This document shows positions 36,785 to 44,979 of a stretch of DNA of 64,000 nt, in pieces. Every line of letters starts with the position of its first letter. Position 1 is the first letter of the stretch. The translations under genes and the position numbers were made by a program. The DNA is taken from assembly GCA_014058405.1 (NCBI GenBank), contig CP047423.1, forward strand, positions 1,798,001 through 1,862,000, read 5' to 3'. Origin of the DNA: Candidatus Nitrospira kreftii. Its GTDB lineage: Bacteria; Nitrospirota; Nitrospiria; Nitrospirales; Nitrospiraceae. The notes under the pieces were generated by a model that worked only from the letters and a program-made list of their open reading frames with translations, ran no database searches and was not told the origin of the DNA.

Positions 36785-36809
36785 TCGATCGCGATCGATC
36801 TGCTACAAT
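36785..36809 (+). promoter_or_regulatory. Extended -10 promoter with a 14-bp palindrome
   Basis: TGCTACAAT (36801-36809) fits an extended -10 element (TGn before TACAAT). Immediately upstream is the perfect 14-bp palindrome TCGATCGCGATCGA (36785-36798), covering the place where a -35 box would sit. It would drive the coiled-coil lipoprotein gene at 36905. The palindrome could be an operator. Confidence 0.5.
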
Positions 36810-36904
36810 AGCGTTATTCGATTGATGAGAGAACGGTTCTAAGACCCGCTTGTCGAAGTTGCAGCGTGTCTCAATCCAGACCCGCTGAAAGGGGAGCGAA
36901 GATC

Positions 36905-37324
36905 ATGATGATGAGCAGTCATTCGATACGGGGCGTCTACACAGTTTTCTGGTGTGGTCTCATATTGAGCCTCGTTGGGTGTGACTATTGGCCGCCGGCC
37001 TTACAGGCTCAGATCGAACAAATGCGCTCAGAAACGCAAACTCTAACGATGGAAAAAGCTCAATTGCAAGCGCAAGTTTCAGACTTATCGAAGGCTAAGC
37101 TTGAAGGCCAGAGTCAGATGGATGAACTGAGTCGGATGAATCGCGAGAAGACCGCGATGATTATGAGTCTCCAGAAGCAGTTGGATATGGTCCGTGCAAA
37201 AACTTTGAAGTCGATGTCATCCAAACCGGCTAGGCGGAAAACACCAGCAAAATCGAAGGTGAATCCTGCCTCTAAAGTAACGCTCGGGAAAAAAGCTACG
37301 TCGAAAGGGGCCAGTGTGCGGTAG
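36905..37324 (+). CDS. Coiled-coil lipoprotein with basic tail
   Basis: A 139-aa precursor with a type II signal peptide (lipobox LVGC, lipid Cys about 24). A heptad-like region (about 32-95: QIEQMRSETQTLTMEKAQLQ and following) predicts a coiled coil. The last 40 residues are rich in Lys, Ala, Ser and Thr (KPARRKTPAKSK). The shape recalls small murein lipoproteins whose basic tail contacts peptidoglycan or nucleic acid, but no family is recognised. Three ATG codons in a row (36905, 36908, 36911) follow AAGGGGAGCG. It converges with the FmdB gene, 14 nt away. Confidence 0.72.
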   Translation: MMMSSHSIRGVYTVFWCGLILSLVGCDYWPPALQAQIEQMRSETQTLTMEKAQLQAQVSDLSKAKLEGQSQMDELSRMNREKTAMIMSLQKQLDMVRAKTLKSMSSKPARRKTPAKSKVNPASKVTLGKKATSKGASVR

Positions 37325-37338
37325 CTCAGTTTAAACCA

Positions 37339-37689
37339 TTACGATGAGGAGGAGGTCGTTGTCGTGCTCGGTGCAGCGGTGGATGCTGTCGCAGGTGCCG
37401 CTGCCGGAGTCGATGGGGTTGTGCTTGTTGCAGCAGGAGCTGCTGTTTCTTTTTTCTCGCCTGTGCCGGTTCCAGCGGCCTCACTACCTGAGCTTGATGG
37501 AGGTTTCATCTTCTCGGAGTAGTCGGTCACATACCACCCACTTCCCTTGAACATAATTCCCGGCGAGGAAATCAGTCGCTGCAGAGCTTTCCCACATCGT
37601 TCACAGATGGAAAGGGGATCATCTTTCATGCTCTGTTTCACTTCAAAGCGGTACGCACACCCCTCACATTGATATTCGTAGATCGGCAC
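37339..37689 (-). CDS. FmdB-type zinc-ribbon protein with low-complexity tail
   Basis: A 116-aa protein. The first 55 residues match the FmdB/CxxC_CXXC_SSSS family: MPIYEYQCEGCAYRFEVKQS with CxxC (8-11), then CERCG near 29-33 and LQRLISSPGIMFKGSGWYVTDY. The four cysteines form a zinc ribbon. The rest is a Ser, Thr, Ala and Pro-rich tail of about 50 residues, ending in repeated Ser and Thr. The family is often labelled regulatory but its function is undetermined. Confidence 0.9.
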   Translation of the reverse strand: MPIYEYQCEGCAYRFEVKQSMKDDPLSICERCGKALQRLISSPGIMFKGSGWYVTDYSEKMKPPSSSGSEAAGTGTGEKKETAAPAATSTTPSTPAAAPATASTAAPSTTTTSSSS

Positions 37690-37736
37690 GGTTTCCCTCC
37701 CTTGTGCGCTGGTGTTTCATCAGATCTTAGTAGAGG

Positions 37737-38930
37737 TCACGTTAATTTCGCAAACGCTTGTTCGAGGCGTTCCAGACCTCTCGTTATGTTCGTCATACTG
37801 GTAGCATATGATAGCCGAAGGTGCTCTCGGCTGCCAAATGGCTCACCAGGTACCGTTGCAATTTGGGCCTCGTTCAGCAGGTACTGAGCCACATCGTTCG
37901 GAGTCTTCAGCATACCCGATGGCCCCTGTTTTCCCAATACTCCTTTGATATTGGGAAAAGCGTAGAATGCCCCCTGTGGCATCCGACACGAGACACCGGA
38001 GATCTTGTTCAATCCTTTTACGATTGTGGTCCGGCGACGGGAAAACTCTTCCACCATTTTTATGGTGAATGGGTCTCCTAGGCGTAATGCGGCAACTGCC
38101 GCTTTCTGGGCAATCGAGCAGGGATTGGAGGTGCTCTGGCTTTGAATGTTGGCCATCGCGGTTATCAGTTCTTTAGGCCCGGCCGCGTAACCGATTCTCC
38201 ACCCAGTCATCGCATAGGCTTTTGAGACTCCGTTGATAATGACCGTTCGAGCAGCAATCTCCGGTCCCAAGGAGGCAATGCTGACATGGATCGCACCATC
38301 GTAGAGGACCTTTTCGTAGATCTCGTCGGAAATCACGAGAAGATCGTGGCGTATCGCAACCGATGCAATTTCCTCCAACGTCGCACGATCATAGGCTGCT
38401 CCGGTCGGGTTGCACGGACTGTTGACGATAATGGCTTTGGTCCGAGGGGTGATGAGTCGTTCCAGGGCAGCGGCATGGACCGCGTACCCCTCTTCTTCAG
38501 CGGTAGCCAACAGGACCGGCGTGGCATCGTTCAAGAGCGCTTGGTCAGAATAGGATACCCAATAAGGGATTGGGATGATGATCTCGTCGCCCGCTTCGAG
38601 TAGAGCTTCGGCCAGGTTGTACAACGAGTGTTTGGCCCCGCAGGAAACCAGGACCTGAGATTTGTCATAGCGCACCCCAACCTCGGCTTGAAGCTTGTCT
38701 GCGATCGCCCCGCGCAACTCATCGATTCCGGACGAAGGCGTATATTTTGTAAATCCACTACGAATCGCATCTTCGGCTGCAGCCTTGACCGGCTCAGGTG
38801 TGTCAAAGTCTGGTTCACCAGCCGAAAAGTCAATGACATCCACCCCTTGTGCTGCCATGGCTTTTGCGTTGGCAGCCATCGCCAGAGTAGGGGAGGGTGC
38901 AATGCGGCTGACACGAGCTGCAAGCTTCAT
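37737..38930 (-). CDS. Class I aminotransferase (aspartate aminotransferase type)
   Basis: A 397-aa PLP enzyme of fold type I. Marks include VIDFSAGEPDFDTPEPVK near 32-49, the substrate-binding NSPCNPTGAAYDR near 170-182, SDEIYEKVLYDG near 201-212, and Lys237 in SKAYAMTGWRIGY as the Schiff-base residue. It most resembles the AspB/AAT Ib group, which interconverts aspartate and glutamate with their keto acids. Its ATG overlaps the coaD stop by 4 bp, so it is the last gene of the rsmD-coaD operon. Confidence 0.92.
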   Translation of the reverse strand: MKLAARVSRIAPSPTLAMAANAKAMAAQGVDVIDFSAGEPDFDTPEPVKAAAEDAIRSGFTKYTPSSGIDELRGAIADKLQAEVGVRYDKSQVLVSCGAKHSLYNLAEALLEAGDEIIIPIPYWVSYSDQALLNDATPVLLATAEEEGYAVHAAALERLITPRTKAIIVNSPCNPTGAAYDRATLEEIASVAIRHDLLVISDEIYEKVLYDGAIHVSIASLGPEIAARTVIINGVSKAYAMTGWRIGYAAGPKELITAMANIQSQSTSNPCSIAQKAAVAALRLGDPFTIKMVEEFSRRRTTIVKGLNKISGVSCRMPQGAFYAFPNIKGVLGKQGPSGMLKTPNDVAQYLLNEAQIATVPGEPFGSREHLRLSYATSMTNITRGLERLEQAFAKLT

Positions 38931-39415
38931 GGTTTGAGACTCCGGATTCGATCGTGTAGGCGTCGGGCGACTTCTGGGTGGAGAAACTCAGCCAAGTTCC
39001 CTCCGTGTCGCGCGACCTCCTTGATGATGGTCGAAGATAGGTACGAATATTCCTCGCTAGGCATTAGGAACACGGTCTCCACCGTCTTGGCAAGTTTGCG
39101 GTTGATCAATGCCATCTGAAATTCGTGTTCAAAATCAGAAATGGCTCGTAAGCCTCGGATGATTGCATGGGCACCTGACCGTTCGACATAATCCACTAAC
39201 AAGCCCTCAAACGGTGTCACATCGACTTGCTCGAGATCTTTCATAACCAGCTCCACCATAGCAAGGCGTTCCATCAAATTGAAGAGCGGATGCTTAGAAG
39301 GATTTGGAGCCACGGCCACGACCACCTTATCAAATACGCGGAGGCTGCGGGTGATGATGTCTGTGTGGCCATGGGTAACGGGATCGAATGTGCCGGGGTA
39401 GATGCCGATCTTCAT
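38927..39415 (-). CDS. coaD: Phosphopantetheine adenylyltransferase
   Basis: A 162-aa enzyme of coenzyme A synthesis, forming dephospho-CoA from 4'-phosphopantetheine and ATP. It shows the nucleotidyltransferase motif YPGTFDPVTHGHTDII near 6-21 and the C-terminal SSTIIKEVARHGGNL near 128-142. The length is standard. Start 39415 gives the usual MKIGIYPGTFDP; a longer in-frame start would overlap rsmD. It overlaps rsmD upstream and the aminotransferase downstream, each by 4 bp. Confidence 0.97.
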   Translation of the reverse strand: MKIGIYPGTFDPVTHGHTDIITRSLRVFDKVVVAVAPNPSKHPLFNLMERLAMVELVMKDLEQVDVTPFEGLLVDYVERSGAHAIIRGLRAISDFEHEFQMALINRKLAKTVETVFLMPSEEYSYLSSTIIKEVARHGGNLAEFLHPEVARRLHDRIRSLKP

Positions 39416-39981
39416 GGCTGCACAGCTTTGGGACTGGAGTAGACAGAGAGGGTGGTATCTCCGTATCGATACCGACGCATCAACTCCGTGAGTCCTAGGG
39501 ATGCGGGTAAAGTGGTTCTGGTGGCGTGCTCGATAACCAGCCATGAGTCGACATTAAATAGCTGCATGGTCTGTGGTTTGGAAAGCAATGCTGAAAATTC
39601 TTGAGCGTCAGAGTAGGGAGGGTCGGCAAAAATAATATCGTAGGAACCGTTCCATTGAGTAGGGTCACCTAGAAAATCTTCGACAGCTTGAGCCCGCACA
39701 GAGAGTGTATCACCGATCTGACAGATCTGAACATTCTGCTGAATGAGCTTCAAGGCGTCTCTGTCAGATTCGACGGAGGTGACGTGGGTCGCTCCCCGGC
39801 TTACGGCTTCTATTCCCACGGCGCCTGTTCCGGCATAGAGGTCTAAAAAGCGACCATTCGTCAGCCGATTTCTGAGAATTGAAAACAGAGCCTCCCGTAC
39901 TCGATCTGAGGTCGGACGTAGGCGATCCGTCCGTGGTGCGTTGAGTCGCCGACCTCTATGGGTACCCGCGATCACACGCAT
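39412..39981 (-). CDS. rsmD: 16S rRNA (guanine-966-N2)-methyltransferase
   Basis: A 189-aa rRNA methyltransferase. It begins MRVIAGTHRGRRLNAP, with the conserved RPTSDRVREALFSIL near 24-38, motif I LDLYAGTGAVGIEAVSRGA near 48-66 and the catalytic DPPY motif (ADPPYSDAQ) near 121. Start 39981 is the canonical family start; an ATG at 39993 would add four residues (MLAN) and lies nearer the transcription start. RsmD-CoaD adjacency is common in bacteria, which supports both calls. Confidence 0.95.
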   Translation of the reverse strand: MRVIAGTHRGRRLNAPRTDRLRPTSDRVREALFSILRNRLTNGRFLDLYAGTGAVGIEAVSRGATHVTSVESDRDALKLIQQNVQICQIGDTLSVRAQAVEDFLGDPTQWNGSYDIIFADPPYSDAQEFSALLSKPQTMQLFNVDSWLVIEHATRTTLPASLGLTELMRRYRYGDTTLSVYSSPKAVQP

Positions 39982-40008
39982 ATTCGCCAACATTACCTTG
40001 AGCGGTAG

Positions 40009-40038
40009 ACTGTAACATAGCGTTTTTGTAGGGGTCAA
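40009..40038 (-). promoter_or_regulatory. Sigma-70-type promoter of rsmD-coaD-aminotransferase
   Basis: On the minus strand, TTGACC (40038-40033), an 18-nt spacer and TACAGT (40014-40009). Transcription would begin near 40002, leaving a very short leader before rsmD. Confidence 0.55.
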
Positions 40039-40212
40039 GGAATGGAGTATGAATGAAGTGCGAAGGAAATCACAACATGGGGAGGGGTGCCAGGAAGATT
40101 CGCGAATGTATGGAACGTGTCTTGGGTGATCTTTTGACCGTGCGAATAGAAGGGGACTATAATGCAGTGACCATAATGAGGGAGGTAAGGATAGTGCTCG
40201 AACGATCGACTG

Positions 40213-40250
40213 CCCCCCCCCTTACGGGCTCGGTCACCGAGCCCGAAAAA
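40213..40250. repeat. C9 run and 21-bp perfect palindrome
   Basis: Nine C residues (40213-40221) are followed by CGGGCTCGGT (40225-40234), a single central C, and ACCGAGCCCG (40236-40245), then AAAAA. The palindrome lies 15 nt past the stop of the minus-strand zinc-ribbon gene. There is no U-tract in the minus direction, so it is not a classic terminator, though it may act as a 3'-end structure. Confidence 0.6.
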
Positions 40251-40259
40251 GAGAGAAAT

Positions 40260-40433
40260 CTAGCGAGTAGTTACCGTGTGAGACTCTCGAGCTGCTAGGC
40301 TCTTTCTGCGATTGTTGGAAATCGTGCGATCAATAATGGCTCCACAATTGATGCATTTCCATGCGTAGAAGACGAGAAAGAAGTCTGAAAACCGTTCTAA
40401 CATCATCATACCCTTACATTTCGGACATTCCAT
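40260..40433 (-). CDS. 57-aa zinc-ribbon protein
   Basis: A short gene read directly from the sequence. The 57-aa product starts MECPKCKGMMMLERF and contains a second knuckle, WKCINCGAIIDRTI, giving a two-CxxC zinc ribbon (Cys3, Cys6, Cys27, Cys30). A basic tail follows (NNRRKSLAAR). The ATG at 40433 is preceded by a strong AGGAGGGG at good spacing. The hydrophobic stretch FFLVFYAW between the knuckles is typical of small zinc ribbons of unknown role. It is transcribed away from radC. Binding of RNA, DNA or a protein partner are all possible. Confidence 0.85.
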   Translation of the reverse strand: MECPKCKGMMMLERFSDFFLVFYAWKCINCGAIIDRTISNNRRKSLAARESHTVTTR

Positions 40434-40617
40434 TGACCCCTCCTAGGGTGGCGATGTGCATTGCTGGGGGCGAACTTAAGCAAGAGCTGCACCAAATTGT
40501 CACTTGTATGTATTTCAAGAGGTTACAAGCTACGTATTTATCTTAGATCGGCAATATCGGCTTCTTTGACGGTACAAAAGCGTCCGGTCCGTCAATTATT
40601 TGTCCAACCGAGGATTT

Positions 40618-41346
40618 ATGGCGGATACGAAAGACCACAGGAGAGGGATTGCCCACTGGCCTAAAACCGAGCGTCCCCGTGAACGTCTGCTTGCAAAGGG
40701 TTCAGAGGCCCTGTCCGATGCGCATCTTCTCGCAATTCTCCTGAGGACGGGGAGACGTGATTCCTCCGCCGTACAGGTCGCCATCGAACTCCTTGATCGG
40801 ATGGGAGGGTTGGGAGGATTAGCGGTGTGTGGTATTGAAGAACTCTGTGCCATCTCGGGGATCGGCCCCGCAAAGGCGGCTCAGCTCAAGGCCGCGCTGG
40901 CATTGGGAAGGCGTTCCCTGACCGTTCCACTCTCAACCGGCACCCGTATTTCGTCGAGCGCTGATCTCTTCAAACATTTCTACCCTGTTCTTCGCGATGT
41001 GAAACACGAACTTTTCAAGGTGGTGCTGCTTGATGCAAAAAATACTGTTCTTAAAGAAACGACAGTATCGGAAGGGAGTCTGACCCTCAGCATTGTTCAT
41101 CCACGAGAAGTTTTTGCCTTTGCGGTTCGCGAATCGGCTGCTGCCGTCATCTTTCTGCATAATCATCCAAGCGGAGATCCTACCCCTAGTCATGAGGATC
41201 GACGATTGACTGATCGTTTGGTGGCGGTTGGTAAATTATTGGGGATACGCGTATTGGATCATCTTATCATCGGGGATGGTCGATATGTGAGTTTTGCCGA
41301 TGAAGGGTGGTTGAGTGGATCCCGAGTGGATGATGAAGACATCTGA
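40618..41346 (+). CDS. radC: RadC-family JAB-domain protein
   Basis: A 242-aa RadC/YsnA family protein. A helix-hairpin-helix-like N-terminal region (about 1-105; LCAISGIGPAKAAQLKAALAL) is followed by the JAB/MPN+ metalloprotease-like domain with HNHPSGDPTPSHEDRRLT near 181-198, which holds the zinc ligands. The family was once tied to recombinational repair, but its biochemical role is unsettled. ATG 40618 has GAGG at 5 nt; a longer start at 40600 lacks this. Confidence 0.93.
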   Translation: MADTKDHRRGIAHWPKTERPRERLLAKGSEALSDAHLLAILLRTGRRDSSAVQVAIELLDRMGGLGGLAVCGIEELCAISGIGPAKAAQLKAALALGRRSLTVPLSTGTRISSSADLFKHFYPVLRDVKHELFKVVLLDAKNTVLKETTVSEGSLTLSIVHPREVFAFAVRESAAAVIFLHNHPSGDPTPSHEDRRLTDRLVAVGKLLGIRVLDHLIIGDGRYVSFADEGWLSGSRVDDEDI

Positions 41347-41430
41347 ATGGATGATTAGTCAAATCCAACATTCTTATCCTGTGAGGAAGTCGATGGCCTA
41401 AACTACGATTTTCAAAATGGAGGGTATGCC

Positions 41431-43533
41431 ATGGAAACAGCCCGTGTGGAGTCTGTCAGAAACGTGGCGATCGTGTCCAGCGTCGGGGCTGGGAAAACTT
41501 CACTGTGTGAATCCTTGCTATATGTGAGTGGAGTTACTCCTTCCCTCGGTTCCGTGACCGAAGGGACCACCGTCTCGGATTTTGAACCTGAGGAACTTCG
41601 TCATCGCACCTCGACCAGCACCACCCTTCTGCAGTTCAACTGGAATCAGACCCATATCAATTTGATTGATACTCCCGGGGCCCTCGATCTTCTCGGCGAA
41701 CCGATGGCTGCTCTCCGTGCCGTCGACGCGGTCATCATTGTCGTGAGTGGAAACAGTGGGGTACGGACTGAGCTGGTTCGACTATGGATGAAGATCGACG
41801 AGCTGGGTCTGCCATGTCTTCTGTTCGTCAACGGGCTGGATAGGGAAGGCACATCCTTCGATAATGCGCTGGAAACTTGCCGCCAACACTTTGGTTTCGT
41901 TCCACTGCCTCTGACGGTGCCGGTTAATCGGGGGAGGGCGATCGACGGAGTCTATGATATTTGGCATGAGAAAGTGATTCGATCTGGGCCAATGTCTTCG
42001 AAAGTCGAACAGGTCTCTCCTGGGGACGAGCTACAGGGATTTTCTAGGGACGCGCGCAAGCAGCTGATGGAGGCAGTGGCTGAGACTGACGAATCTCTTC
42101 TAGATCGATACCTCTCTCAGGGTGATTTGACACAAGAAGAACTTTTGGACGGTCTGCGACGCGGTACTCAAATGAGGCGATTCCTTCCGGCCTACGCCGG
42201 ATCTGCCATTCAGAATGTGGGAGTCTGGTCGCTCTTGAATGCCATTGTGATGTTGCTGCCCTCGCCAAGAGAGCGTGGTGCGGAGCATCCATGGCACGGG
42301 ACGCACCCCGAGACCAACGGAACATGCGAACGGAAGGGGAGTGCAGAAGAGCCCCTTTCTGCGTATGTTTTTAAGACCCTCATTGATCCGTTCGTTGGAC
42401 GACTCTCCTATTGTCGTGTGTTGTCGGGAACTATTCAGGCCGATGCGACGGTGTGGAATGCGTCAAAACAGGTGCGGGAGAAGCTCGGTCATTTCTATGA
42501 GGTGGTGGGCAAACGTCACGTGTCTGTTGAGTCCGCTCAAGCAGGAGACATCGTGGCGATCGGGAAACTCAAGGATACGCAGACCGGTGACACCTTGTGT
42601 CAGGAAAGCGCCCCTATCTGTTATGCAGGGCTTGGGATGCCAAAGCCAATCTTATCGTTCGCTGTTGATGCGAAATCGAAGGCAGAGATCGACAAAGTCA
42701 GTCTCGGTTTGCACAAGCTCATTGAGGAAGATCCGACACTCGAGTTCACACGCAACCCTGAAACAAAGGAGATGGTACTCAGCGGGATGGGACAATTTCA
42801 CATTGATCTAACTTTGGAGAAGTTGCTACGCAAATTTGGAGCCGACGTCGCGCTGCACACCCCGAAGATCGCGTACCGGGAAACGATCAAAAGCCAGTCA
42901 CAGGCCCAGGGCAAGTACAAAAAACAAACCGGCGGTCATGGACAATACGGTGATTGTTGGCTTGAAGTGGTCCCGCAGCCTCGTGGTCAGGGATTTGCCT
43001 TCGGCAATCGGATTGTTGGAGGAGCCATTCCACGAAACTTCATCCCTGCCGTGGAAAAAGGTGTGCGTGAAGCCATGCATGAGGGGCCGCTAGGTGGATT
43101 TCCAGTCGTCGACGTTCAAGTCACGGTTTATGATGGTTCCTACCATACGGTCGATTCGTCGGAAATGTCGTTTAAGATTGCCGGAGCCATGGCATTGAAG
43201 AAAGCGATGGAGACAGCGCATCCGGTGTTGCTCGAACCTATCATGAGGGTCGACATCGAAAGTCCCACCGACACGGTTGGAGCCGTGATGGGAGATTTGA
43301 ACGCTCGTCGTGGACGTATTGTTTCCGTCACTGCGCTGGCCCATATGGAACGGATCACGGCCATGGTTCCACTTGCAGAATTGCTGAGGTATGCGACAGC
43401 TCTGAATGCCATGACCGGCGGACGAGCCAGTTATGTCATGGAGTTTGATCACTACGACGAAGTGCCTCGAGATCTGACGGTAAAGCTCATCGAACGGCAG
43501 AAGGCCGAGCGGCACATTACGGTCGCTCACTGA
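41431..43533 (+). CDS. Elongation factor G-like GTPase (divergent EF-G paralogue)
   Basis: A 700-aa translational GTPase with the complete EF-G domain order: G domain (1 to about 275), domain II, domain III, domain IV (GKYKKQTGGHGQYGD near 493) and domain V (EPIMRVDIESPTDTVGAVMGDLNARRG near 606). The G motifs depart from canonical EF-G: P-loop SSVGAGKTSL (16-25), DTPGALD instead of DTPGHVD, and NGLD in place of NKxD. These changes mark it as an EF-G2/FusA2-like paralogue rather than the main elongation factor. It lacks the str operon context. A stress or ribosome-recycling role is possible. Confidence 0.9.
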   Translation: METARVESVRNVAIVSSVGAGKTSLCESLLYVSGVTPSLGSVTEGTTVSDFEPEELRHRTSTSTTLLQFNWNQTHINLIDTPGALDLLGEPMAALRAVDAVIIVVSGNSGVRTELVRLWMKIDELGLPCLLFVNGLDREGTSFDNALETCRQHFGFVPLPLTVPVNRGRAIDGVYDIWHEKVIRSGPMSSKVEQVSPGDELQGFSRDARKQLMEAVAETDESLLDRYLSQGDLTQEELLDGLRRGTQMRRFLPAYAGSAIQNVGVWSLLNAIVMLLPSPRERGAEHPWHGTHPETNGTCERKGSAEEPLSAYVFKTLIDPFVGRLSYCRVLSGTIQADATVWNASKQVREKLGHFYEVVGKRHVSVESAQAGDIVAIGKLKDTQTGDTLCQESAPICYAGLGMPKPILSFAVDAKSKAEIDKVSLGLHKLIEEDPTLEFTRNPETKEMVLSGMGQFHIDLTLEKLLRKFGADVALHTPKIAYRETIKSQSQAQGKYKKQTGGHGQYGDCWLEVVPQPRGQGFAFGNRIVGGAIPRNFIPAVEKGVREAMHEGPLGGFPVVDVQVTVYDGSYHTVDSSEMSFKIAGAMALKKAMETAHPVLLEPIMRVDIESPTDTVGAVMGDLNARRGRIVSVTALAHMERITAMVPLAELLRYATALNAMTGGRASYVMEFDHYDEVPRDLTVKLIERQKAERHITVAH

Positions 43534-43537
43534 AAGG

Positions 43538-44935
43538 TCAGTCGATTGATTTAAGTACGACGTAGAACGCACGGTTTTCCCGGAGCACACGAAGCAAAAG
43601 AGCATCACCTCGTCGAGATTGAGAAATGCTTGACGTAAATTCCGCCAAGGACGAGACCTCTGTTCGGTTGACCTCGATGATCAGGTCGCCTTCCCGAAGC
43701 CCCTCGGCTTGTGCGAGACTGTTCGGATCGACCTTAGTGATGACTACGCCCGTCGGCTGACGGAGCTTGAATTTTTCCACGAGACTCGACGTCGATTCTT
43801 GAACCTCTAGACCGAGTTTACTTTCCAACTTCTCTACGCGAGGAATGGATGCCAGGACGGGAGTCTCCGGTCGTTCGGTAAGCGGCACATCGAGAAGGAG
43901 GGGCTTCAGATCTCGAACGACTTCGATCCGTGATGTGGCACCGGGAGCGAGTGTCCCGATCAGGCGGGAGAGCCTATTGGGTGAGTCGACCAACACGCCA
44001 TTGATCCGAACGATGACATCACCAGGCTGAATCCCGGCGAGCGCCGCGGGATCCTTTTCAAAGACTTCATTGACCAGCACACCTCCGCCTTCAATGACAC
44101 CGAATTTCTTGGCCAACTCGGCGGTCAACGGTTGGATGCCGACGCCGAGCCAACCCCGTACAACCTTTCCCTTGACGAGGAGTTGTTCAATGACTTGTTT
44201 GGCCATGTTCGATGGTATGGCAAAGCCGATACCTTGAGCAAAATTAATGATTGCCGTATTGATGCCAATGACCTCACCACGAAGGTTAAACAGCGGGCCG
44301 CCGGAATTACCTGGGTTGATTGACGCATCAGTCTGAATGAAGTTTTCATAGCGTGAGAGGTTGATATTTTCACGACCAATCCCACTGACCACGCCAAGTG
44401 TCACAGTCTGGTCAAGCCCAAAGGGATTTCCGACGGCCAATACCCATTGACCTACCTTGACGGACGTTGAGTCACCGAACCGTGCGCTGATCAGCGGCCG
44501 ACCTGCCGATACTTTGAGCAGAGCCAAGTCAGTATCTGGATCCTTACCAATCACGTGAGCGATGAGCTTTGTCTTGTCTGAAAGGCGTACCTCGATCTCG
44601 GTGGCGTCGCCGACGACATGATTGTTCGTCACGATATGACCTTCGCTATCTACGATCAGTCCGGAGCCAGAGCCTGACGCATTCGGCATGCGCTCGCCGG
44701 GGCCTTCCCGAGATCTACTGCCACCGGTGATTGGAAACAGATTGACGACCGAAGGCTTGGTTTCCTCTGCCAGCTCGGTAATGACGGTTTGAATCTCTTC
44801 GAGCATTCGAATTCCTGGTAAATCAGCCGAAAACGCCTCAGCGTGCGGAGTCTCTAAGCTAAGGGAAAGGAGAATCGAGGCAGCAGAGAGTAATAATCGC
44901 GGAATGGGCGACGAAGGGGATGTGATCATGACCAT
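43538..44935 (-). CDS. HtrA/DegP-family serine protease
   Basis: A 465-aa periplasmic protease/chaperone precursor. An N-terminal signal sequence (about 1-33) precedes a trypsin-like domain with the catalytic triad His106 (TNNHVV), Asp136 (DPDTDLALLKV) and Ser211 (NPGNSGGPL). Two PDZ domains follow, the first near 265-355 (GWLGVGIQPL) and the second near 375-465 (GVVITKVDPNSLAQAEGL). This is the usual DegP/DegQ layout. The promoter -10 box ends 8 nt before the ATG and no Shine-Dalgarno sequence is present, so translation may be leaderless. It ends 4 nt from the EF-G-like gene, convergent. Confidence 0.95.
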   Translation of the reverse strand: MVMITSPSSPIPRLLLSAASILLSLSLETPHAEAFSADLPGIRMLEEIQTVITELAEETKPSVVNLFPITGGSRSREGPGERMPNASGSGSGLIVDSEGHIVTNNHVVGDATEIEVRLSDKTKLIAHVIGKDPDTDLALLKVSAGRPLISARFGDSTSVKVGQWVLAVGNPFGLDQTVTLGVVSGIGRENINLSRYENFIQTDASINPGNSGGPLFNLRGEVIGINTAIINFAQGIGFAIPSNMAKQVIEQLLVKGKVVRGWLGVGIQPLTAELAKKFGVIEGGGVLVNEVFEKDPAALAGIQPGDVIVRINGVLVDSPNRLSRLIGTLAPGATSRIEVVRDLKPLLLDVPLTERPETPVLASIPRVEKLESKLGLEVQESTSSLVEKFKLRQPTGVVITKVDPNSLAQAEGLREGDLIIEVNRTEVSSLAEFTSSISQSRRGDALLLRVLRENRAFYVVLKSID

Positions 44936-44943
44936 CGACCGCT

Positions 44944-44972
44944 ATTGTATCCGATCATCACGGGTGTGCCTA
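44944..44972 (-). promoter_or_regulatory. Promoter of htrA with leaderless geometry
   Basis: Minus strand: TAGGCA (44972-44967), a 17-nt spacer and TACAAT (44949-44944). The ATG at 44935 begins 8 nt after the -10 box, where transcription should start. Confidence 0.55.
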
Positions 44973-44979
44973 CTGTTTG

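Noticed and set aside
40053-40298. 81-codon plus-strand frame between rsmD and radC
   Set aside because: It lacks family features, runs through the C9 tract and palindrome, and overlaps the well-supported minus-strand zinc-ribbon gene.
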